Origin: Metaphire vulgaris
Lineage: Eukaryota; Annelida; Clitellata; Crassiclitellata; Megascolecidae
Length of the DNA stretch: 64,000 nt
NCBI GenBank assembly: GCA_018105865.1
Contig: CM030868.1
Span: forward strand, 9,612,245-9,676,244
Direction: 5' to 3'
Below are positions 1 through 64,000 of this stretch, piece after piece. The notes under the pieces are model-generated. The model worked only from the letters and a program-made list of their open reading frames with translations, was not told the origin of the DNA and did no database searches. Within the stretch, counting starts at the first letter, position 1. Every line of letters begins with the position of its first letter. The position numbers and the translations under genes were made by a program.

Positions 1-84
1 GGCATCAGCCGATGGCGCACCAAATCCAAATAGAATTAGAGCCAGGTCAATCCGGAAGATCACTGAGAACAGCGGGGGAGCAAT

Positions 85-188
85 CTAAGGGGGATAAGCC
101 AAGTCAAAAAGGTGGTATGTTTTAAGACCAGATCTAAAAGATGATATTTTGATAGTCTTACGAAGTGATATTGGTAATGAATTCCAAA
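85..188 (-). mobile_element. LINE 3' coding tail fragment
   Basis: The minus strand encodes LWNSLPISL and FRSGLKTYHLFDL. This is the ORF2 C-terminus (LWNSLP...FKxxLKTHLF) shared by L2/CR1-like non-LTR retrotransposons. The fragment is abruptly preceded by the (ATT)n tail of the next LINE copy, which inserted into it. Confidence 0.7.
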
Positions 189-189
189 G

Positions 190-249
<60 letters not shown>

Positions 250-250
250 C
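189..250. repeat. (ATT)n microsatellite, LINE 3' tail
   Basis: About 20 ATT units. It lies at the 3' end of the minus-strand LINE at 251-1490, followed by the same flank (acgatttatt...cgcta) seen after the ATT runs at ~17580 and ~62447, so it is the retroposition tail. Confidence 0.85.
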
Positions 251-1490
251 AGGGACGATTTATTCGACGCCGTACGCATAGCTAAGGCTAAAGTCAAAGG
301 CGTCTAACAACCAAAAGAAACTTTAAACAGGTGTGTCTTCATGTTCTTCAAAAACGCTCCTGGCGAAGTCTCCATGGTGACCACCCTTGGCAGGGTGTTC
401 CACAGGATTGGGTTGCCTCTCCGAAAGGATCTGTCCCGAGGGCAGGAGTCCTGGCCGGAGGGGGGACAAGCAGCGGATTGCGATTCCTCGACCGAAGCTG
501 GGAACGGTATTGTACTGACGGAGCAGGTTGAATCAAGTCACGAAGATAGGTACGTAGGACAGTGCGGATCATAAAGTGTCCGAAACGTGAGCCAACACCG
601 TTTCAACACAATCCGCTCCGGAATCTTCAGCCAATGGAGTTGATCTTTCAGTGGCTGTGAAACATGGGCATTCCATTTCAGACCGAATATTAGCCGCACA
701 GCTGTGTTAATCACAGATTAGAGGGAGTTCAGTCTCGTCGTAGGCAGACCCAATAGAACACTATTGCAATAGTCAATGCGCGACAGGACCAGTGCACGGA
801 CCAAACTGATGGTATCAGGTATAGGGAGATATCGGCGGATGGTTTTTAGCCTTCTCAGATGGAAGAATCCCAGCCTGGAGACATTGGCGATATGCCCCGA
901 GAACGAAAGAGTCTCATCAATCAGTACTCCAAGAAGCCGCAACTCAGTTTTGGGGACTATTTACAAGCCGTCAGCCCAGACCAACTCACGTCGAATCAGG
1001 TGTTGGTCCCGCGGGCTACTAAACCAAAGCAGTTCCGTTTTGGTCGGGTTTAGCGCTAGCCGGTTTTCATCGGCCCACCGCCGAACCAAGGAGATGCAGG
1101 TGGAGATGCGAAAATATGGCCCCATCTATTTCAGATGGGAGACATGAAGTGAGCGCCTGCACATCATCAGCATAGGCAAAAGGGGCAGCCCCACACCTTT
1201 CAATGACACGACAGATGTCGGCCACGTAAAGTATGAACAAGAGCGGCCCCAGGACTGACCCTTGAGGCACCCCACAACTCACCCTACGTGAATCGGACTT
1301 ATGACCCAACCAGGTGACCGACTGGCTACGATCTGACAGGTAGTTCCGGATCCAATCAAGAACTGGGCTTTTGATCCCATAGGTGGTATAGAGACGTTTG
1401 AGCAGGATGTCGTGATCTAAGATTGGGGCCACACACTGAGAAACAACTAGTGCCAATGACTGTGAGAGAATAAGGAACAACAAATGAAAG
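251..1490 (-). mobile_element. L2/CR1-like LINE, 5'-truncated and frameshifted
   Basis: On the minus strand, from high to low coordinates: [37 protein letters not shown] (RT palm), LGVLIDETLSFSGHI, LVLSRIDYCNSVLLGLP, VPPPARTPAL and the degenerate RG..LWNSLP region. Several stops and frameshifts show it is dead. It abuts another LINE fragment near 1490. Confidence 0.85.
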
Positions 1491-2906
1491 TCCTGCCGAA
1501 TACCTAGTGGATTGAGTAGTGGGTCGAGGGATTAGTCGCATCTTAGGGTAATGGGGTTCATTATATAATATGGTTTTGAATACTAAAAGGCAAATTTTAT
1601 AATTAATTCGGCATTTGATAGGAAGCCAATATAGGGACTGTCTATAGCTGGAGTTATGTATTCGAATCTTGGAGTTTTGCATATGACTCTAACTAAAGAC
1701 TTTTGTACTCTCTGGAGTTTCTGCATATTTGAATTTTTTTATGCCGAAAAGCAGGGAATTTGCAATCGAGACGACTAGGTACCAATACATTGGCTAACTG
1801 AATAAGAACAGGCCTAGGGAGGAGATGTCTGATGCGATAGATGTCCCGAATATGATAATGAAAAATTTTGCAGACTGAATTTATGTGGCTAGTAAAAGAG
1901 AGGTAAGAGTCAAATATCACACCAAGATTGCAAGCAGAAGTACTTCTAGTATTCCTAGTACTACAGATTTCAGATATTCAAATTTGGTCAATTGAGCAGG
2001 AGTTCCTAATAGCAAGAACTCAGTTTTTGATGAATTCAAAAGAAGCTTATTTGAATCCATCCATGACTGAATATTAGTAAAGACAGTGGATAGAGTCTTA
2101 AGGGATGAGTTTGAAGTAGATTGATCAAAAGAGATGAGAATTTGAGTATCATCAGCATAAAGATGATACGCCACTTGATGTTCATCAAGAAGTGAACCTA
2201 AGGGTGTTGTGTAGAGAGTAAATAACAGAGGTCCAAGAACCGAGCCTTGAGGGACACCACAAGACAGATCAGTGGGAGTTGAGAGATTCTCATTTCTTAT
2301 CACTGATATCCTCCATAGCTCTGTAACAACCTAGCCTCACTGCCCTTTGGATGTTGATTATTGCCTGGCTGATAAAATACCTTCCCCATAGCTATTTTAA
2401 GAGAGGCTGAGCGCCTAAGAATAAGCAGCTACTGTTGTGCTGTTTCCAAGGCGCTATAGAAATCCACGAGATTTCTATAGCGCCTTTGGGTTTACTTTAC
2501 TTTACTTTACTTACTTTACTTATAGTTAGACAAGTCGTCAGGGGAGATAGAAGGCTTTTTAAGTAGTGGGTGAACAACTGCATGAGCAAATGCAGAGGGG
2601 AAACATCCTTCAAGCAATGAGAGATTTATAAGGCTAGTTATTATTGGACCTAAACCGTCACAATCTCTGAGAATTTGAGTTGGCAGGACATTGAGAGTAC
2701 ATTGACTAATTTGTGATGTTGGTAGGTTTAAAGGAATTAAGAGGGGTTGGTGGGGATTTCGGAAAAGAGAAACCAGTTGAAGGAATTATCTGAAATTTTG
2801 GCGAATGGTAGATATTTTATTGGAGAAAAATTTGCAGAAGACATCTGGGAGTGATGATAAAGAGAAGGAACCAAGTCTGACATTTGACTTTTCCTGTGAA
2901 GAATGC
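1490..2906 (-). mobile_element. Second L2/CR1-like LINE copy, interrupted
   Basis: The minus strand carries a finger/palm start (HPLLKKPS upstream of 2521), [42 protein letters not shown] and LYWLPIKCRINYKI. The frame is broken by an inserted LINE 3' end at ~2320-2520 and by stops. The upstream side ends at the DNA element starting at 2907. Confidence 0.8.
2320..2520 (+). mobile_element. LINE 3' end with (TTTAC)n/(TTAC)n tail (LINE-B family)
   Basis: GCGCCTAAGAATAAGCAG, then GGCGCTATAGAAAT and a TTTAC/TTAC run: the 3' end also seen at 7417-7500 (+) and, inverted, at 10535, 14578, 32880 and 44430. The last of these is attached to an RT ORF. It is inserted in the opposite-strand LINE around it. 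Confidence 0.7.
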
Positions 2907-4081
2907 GGTATCACATTATAGCCGCCCCGGTTATGACCGCCCCAGCTATGACCGCCCCGTTATGACCGCCCCAGCTATGACCGCCCCCGTTGGTATGACC
3001 AGGGTGCGATTTTCTTGGTGGGGGCAGGGGCGGCGCTGAAGGGGTGGGTCCGCATCCACCCAGGAGGGGAAGAAAGACGGTTTAATGCAAAACTTTGTGT
3101 AAGTGTTGAGATTTTTGTGGGGAGGGCAATTTGAGGGTTCGAGGGAAATCTATCACTAACACAGTATCGTTATTTCACACTTTCACATTTCAATGTACAT
3201 TTCTTTTGGGCAAATTTTTCACAGATTTTGGCACATTTTTGGGCCAATTTTTGCAAATTTGTTAAGCTCTAACATTTTGGGGGAAATTTGAGATTTTTGG
3301 CACATTTCACATTAATTTAGTTATTCAATATATTATACATGATTTCTTCATTTCCTTGTCGGCCTCGACCCTGACTTCCCCCACCAAAAAATTAATTATG
3401 CCGCTATCCTAACAGGCCTGTATAAAACACTGGTCATAATCCTTGTAAATCGGCCTTGTCTTTGGTTATGCCATGCTTACGGCCAGTGGAGTAGCCAAGG
3501 GGGGCGGGGTTAGGAGTCACTTGCTCGGCCGTCCAAAAAGTTTTAATTTTATACCGTATTATTATTCTGTGGATGGATGGATGGATGGATGGATGGGCGC
3601 CATGGGCGCAATGATGAAATTGCACCCCATGAAAAAATTGTGGCGTTATAAAAAAGGAAAATTACTTGTTTCTTTCGTCACAAGACCTTGTATTGTACCC
3701 CCTGTATAAATTTCTGCGGACGCCCATGATGGACGCCAAAATCGGCTTTAAGGTAGAAAAAAGGAAGAATTAAGGAGTAACTGAGAACTGCGCTCATATA
3801 CTAACTATGTAGGCCTAACTAATTTAAGAAAGGGAAAAAGAGACGACTTCTTTTTGTTTGTCAGGATTTTCGGAATGTTCGGCTCGTAACCCCCCACTGC
3901 TTACGGCTTTATATAAATAGTTCAGTAGGCCTCTACAATACAATGATACAATTATAAACTCAACATAATTTCTGACGTCATAAAGGTGGCGGTCATAACT
4001 GGGGCGGTCATAACCGGGGCGGTCCTAACTTTGGCGGTCCTAACTGGGGCGGTCATAACCGGGGCGCTACCACCTGTAACC
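2907..4081. mobile_element. DNA element ending in TATGACCGCCCC tandem arrays
   Basis: The left end is GGTATCACATTATAGCC followed by repeated TATGACCGCCCCAG. The right end is the inverted array (GGGGCGGTCATAAC) closing in CCACCTGTAACC. Flanks 2898-2906 (GAAGAATGC) and 4082-4090 (GAAGAATAC) form a 9-bp TSD with one mismatch. The interior has no convincing ORF, a (GGAT)n run at ~3573 and a gagTAGCCAAGGGG MITE-like stretch. The same termini occur at 21648-21941 and 39655. Confidence 0.8.
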
Positions 4082-4091
4082 GAAGAATACT

Positions 4092-4260
4092 ATTTGGAGA
4101 TGCGGATTTTAGCATGACTTAACTTAGCATGATTTAAAGTGGCTTAGAAGGCATTACTGCCTGTGTGAAAGCCACTAGGGGCACTAACGGGGCTTGAACC
4201 CGCTCCGTCAGCCTGACGCTCTAAAACGTAACCCAATCTGCCATCTTCCGCCTCCCCTCT
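4092..4260 (-). mobile_element. tRNA-derived SINE
   Basis: The minus strand reads an A-box-like TGGCAGATTGGGTTA and a B-box GGTTCAAGCCC inside a T-arm-like stem (GCGGG/CCCGT), then CCCTAGTGGCTTTCACAC and CTTCTAAGCCACTTTAAATC. The second copy at 23625-23735 matches on the other strand. This is a Pol III-type head with an unrelated tail, not a functional tRNA gene. Confidence 0.65.
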
Positions 4261-4374
4261 TTCGCGGATCATGGCAGTTAAACGCTCACGGATGCGGATC
4301 CTCTGCGGGTCTTAAATTGGCGGAGCGGATTCTCCGCGGTCCATAAATTTCTGAGTCCGCACATCTGTTGTATT

Positions 4375-4690
4375 GTTGCATGGAGGTCAAGGAAGCGATT
4401 CAAAGACACGTTGAAACCCAAACTCAAAGCATATTCAATTCCACCGGGGCAACTTCAATCGTTTGCTCAAGACAGGTCGAACTGGCACGCACGCTCCAGG
4501 GATGGTATCTCTATCCTCAAAGCTCAACGTGTTAAATTACTCGAAGAAAAACAGTTTCGGAAAAGAAAGACAGCGACAGGCTGCTTCCCTAGCGACACTT
4601 GTCAGCGTCTCTGCGCTTCGCACATCGGAGAACATATAAACCTACATAGAACGAGGATCCGTCGTGTCGGCGACCTTGTCCATTAATTTA
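4375..4690 (+). mobile_element. LINE ORF2 C-terminal fragment with Cys/His tail
   Basis: Encodes RFKDTLKPKLKAYSIPP, QDRSNWHARSRDGI and a CFPSDTCQRLCASHIG...H...R tail. This is the KRW-DxLKxxLK...W...AxDRxxWR region plus terminal zinc-finger-like motif of many animal non-LTR elements. No RT precedes it, so it is a 5'-truncated copy. It could be taken for a short host ORF, but the motif order argues against that. Confidence 0.6.
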
Positions 4691-4770
4691 TCTGTTTTCT
4701 TATCGCACTAATAAATAAATAATGTGAATGTCAAATAGTTCGGTAGAATTTGTTCTGTATGAGAAGCTAT

Positions 4771-5183
4771 GGGCCTGTCCACTAATTACGTCACCAATTT
4801 AGGGGGGAGGGGTTTGAAAAAGTTTGACAGTTGTTGACAGGGGAGGGGGCCAAGAGAAGTTGACGTCAACAATTTCACTTTTTTACAAATAATCAAAAAA
4901 TAGGAAATTTCATGGAATACTACTTATTACAATAGAAAAAACATGGCAAAAAAGTTCATCACCACCACATTTTGACACTCAATGAGAAAACAGGACAAAA
5001 TGGTCATCACCACAAAAAATAATAACCTTGTTATTGGGACCTGCCATTGATCTTGGGGAGGGTTGTCAAAAGTTGTTGACATAATTATGGGGGAGCTAAG
5101 TGAAAGTTGACAGTTGTTGACAAGGAGAGGGGGTCAAAAATTGCCCAAAACTTGTTTACATAATTAATGGAATGGACAGACCC
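4771..5183. mobile_element. Harbinger-like MITE, family GGGC(C)TGTCCA
   Basis: The left end GGGCCTGTCCACTAATTA and right end TGGACAGACCC are imperfect inverted repeats. The interior has GTTGACAGTTGTTGACA blocks at both ends. The same interior is found at 16862-17227 and, split, at 43641-46097. It is non-coding. Confidence 0.7.
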
Positions 5184-5381
5184 TAGGTAAAATGGTCCTA
5201 ATGTCCTAAGTAAAGGCAAAACAAACTTCTGTCCTAAATCTTTCAGTAACTAATTAGCCTTGATCCCATAGGCGTATAAGGTAATAAGATTAAATATAGC
5301 AAATAAGACTTCAGATATTAAATAAATTGATATTTTAAATTTTTAATTACTTGTAATATTCTTTTTGTAGTGCAATGTGAA

Positions 5382-5661
5382 CAGAGGCGTAGCGAGGGTA
5401 TCCGGCGCTTAATGATGGCGCCCCTTCAACTTCCTAAAAATCTAGCAAAAAACGTTGTCGTCACTTATTTTCTTTCGGCGCCCCCTCAACTCAATCTGCG
5501 ACTGAAAATCATGGCGAGAAAAAAGGTCGTGACATATTTATTTCTCTTTGTTTCTTTTTGTTACACTAAGTGTCACTAACCCAAACCCCAATTTTGGCGT
5601 CTCCACCTCGGCGCCCAGAGGGCAGGGGCGGCTGCCCTCTGCCTCCCTACCTACGCCTCTG
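5382..5661. mobile_element. hAT-like MITE, family CAGAGGCGTAGC
   Basis: Inverted ends are CAGAGGCGTAGCGAGG and CCTACCTACGCCTCTG. TSD 5374-5381 AATGTGAA and 5662-5669 AATGTTAA (7/8). Non-coding, with a CATGGCGAGAAAAAAGGTCG block related to the GCTTGTCA motif. It ends 213 bp before the start codon. Confidence 0.8.
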
Positions 5662-5834
5662 AATGTTAACAGCTAGCAATGCCAATAGTTATAAATCTTG
5701 TCTGTTCTGCCTGATGTTGCACAGTTCGTGAACTTCGGTCGTTAGATCGGTGTTATAATGAGGTTATTTACAGGCATACTTGAACGTATAGCATGAGGTC
5801 AGATAGTGTTGCATTAACACGTTAGCTCGCGTTC

Positions 5835-5842
5835 TATTTAAA
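5835..5842 (+). promoter_or_regulatory. Possible TATA-like element
   Basis: TATTTAAA lies 33 bp before the ATG, in unrepeated sequence between a MITE (ends 5661) and exon A. It would put transcription start within a few bases of the start codon, so it is only a weak candidate. Confidence 0.2.
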
Positions 5843-5874
5843 GCTCCGTTCAACTGTATTATTGGAATTGAAAA

Positions 5875-63905
<58,031 letters not shown>

Positions 63906-64000
63906 GCAAGGAAAATTTTTCTTTTAGAATTAAATTAGTATTAATTATTTAGTATAATTAATTAATTAATTTACTATACACTCTGACAGCATTGTTTGGT
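63906..64000. other. Start of intron 13
   Basis: Begins GCAAGG (or from 63902 GTAGGC) and is AT-rich to the window end. The next GH31 exon lies outside. Confidence 0.6.

Noticed and set aside
776..1147. 123-codon plus-strand open frame
   Set aside because: Antisense to the minus-strand LINE ORF; no independent similarity.
4160..4260. Functional tRNA gene
   Set aside because: The T-arm-like stem and boxes are present, but the acceptor and anticodon arms do not fold properly and a second copy has the same non-tRNA tail, so it is a SINE.

Overview
The window is animal genomic DNA. It has spliced exons with GT/GC donors and AG acceptors, very long introns, many transposons with target-site duplications (TSDs), microsatellites and degenerate TTAGGG-type repeats. 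The frequent AGGCCTA words and the mix of CR1/L2-like LINEs, hAT and Harbinger-like MITEs suggest a marine invertebrate, perhaps an echinoderm or another invertebrate deuterostome. This placement is an inference and is not proven by the sequence.

One host gene is supported. On the + strand, 13 exons from 5875 to 63905 encode the first ~603 residues of a family GH31 alpha-glucosidase of the maltase-glucoamylase / sucrase-isomaltase / acid alpha-glucosidase type. In order the protein has a short basic tail, a signal anchor, a reduced P-type (trefoil) domain, the GH31 N-terminal beta-sandwich and most of the (beta/alpha)8 barrel. The nucleophile (WIDMNEP) and acid/base (HWLGD) motifs are both present. 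The reading frame is kept across all 12 introns, and four exons have exactly the lengths I recall for human GAA (97, 132, 85 and 118 nt). The last exons, including the end of the barrel, lie beyond the right edge. Two introns appear to use GC donors.

Almost everything else is transposon. 1-5 kb, upstream of the gene: decayed LINE copies, a tandem-repeat-ended element, a tRNA-derived SINE and a Harbinger-like MITE. 6-21 kb, intron 1: many hAT-like elements with exact 8-bp TSDs, a long-inverted-repeat element, LINE 3' ends, and a possible LTR-retrotransposon gag relic beside an unassigned acidic ORF. 21-27 kb, intron 2: a stack of elements inserted into one another, readable layer by layer from their TSDs. 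27-42 kb: exons C to H with LINE relics, including a 1.7-kb RT fragment. 42-54 kb, intron 8: an L2-like LINE of about 4 kb split by an antisense CR1-like LINE, other LINE parts and palindromes. 54-64 kb: exons J to M, with one LINE carrying a TIR element, a second LINE with a mutated RT active site, and a young hAT copy that keeps its transposase C-terminus.

The most unusual theme is a set of at least eight DNA-element families whose ends are arrays of short tandem repeats (for example TATGACCGCCCC, ACACTTAATCACGCG, CAAGTA, GGTACCGGAAGATTC, AAGGACAAGGACCGA, AATCAAATC), most of them in inverted orientation at the two ends and flanked by 8-9 bp TSDs. A second is a motif, TTTTTTGCTTGTCA, that recurs inside otherwise unrelated elements.
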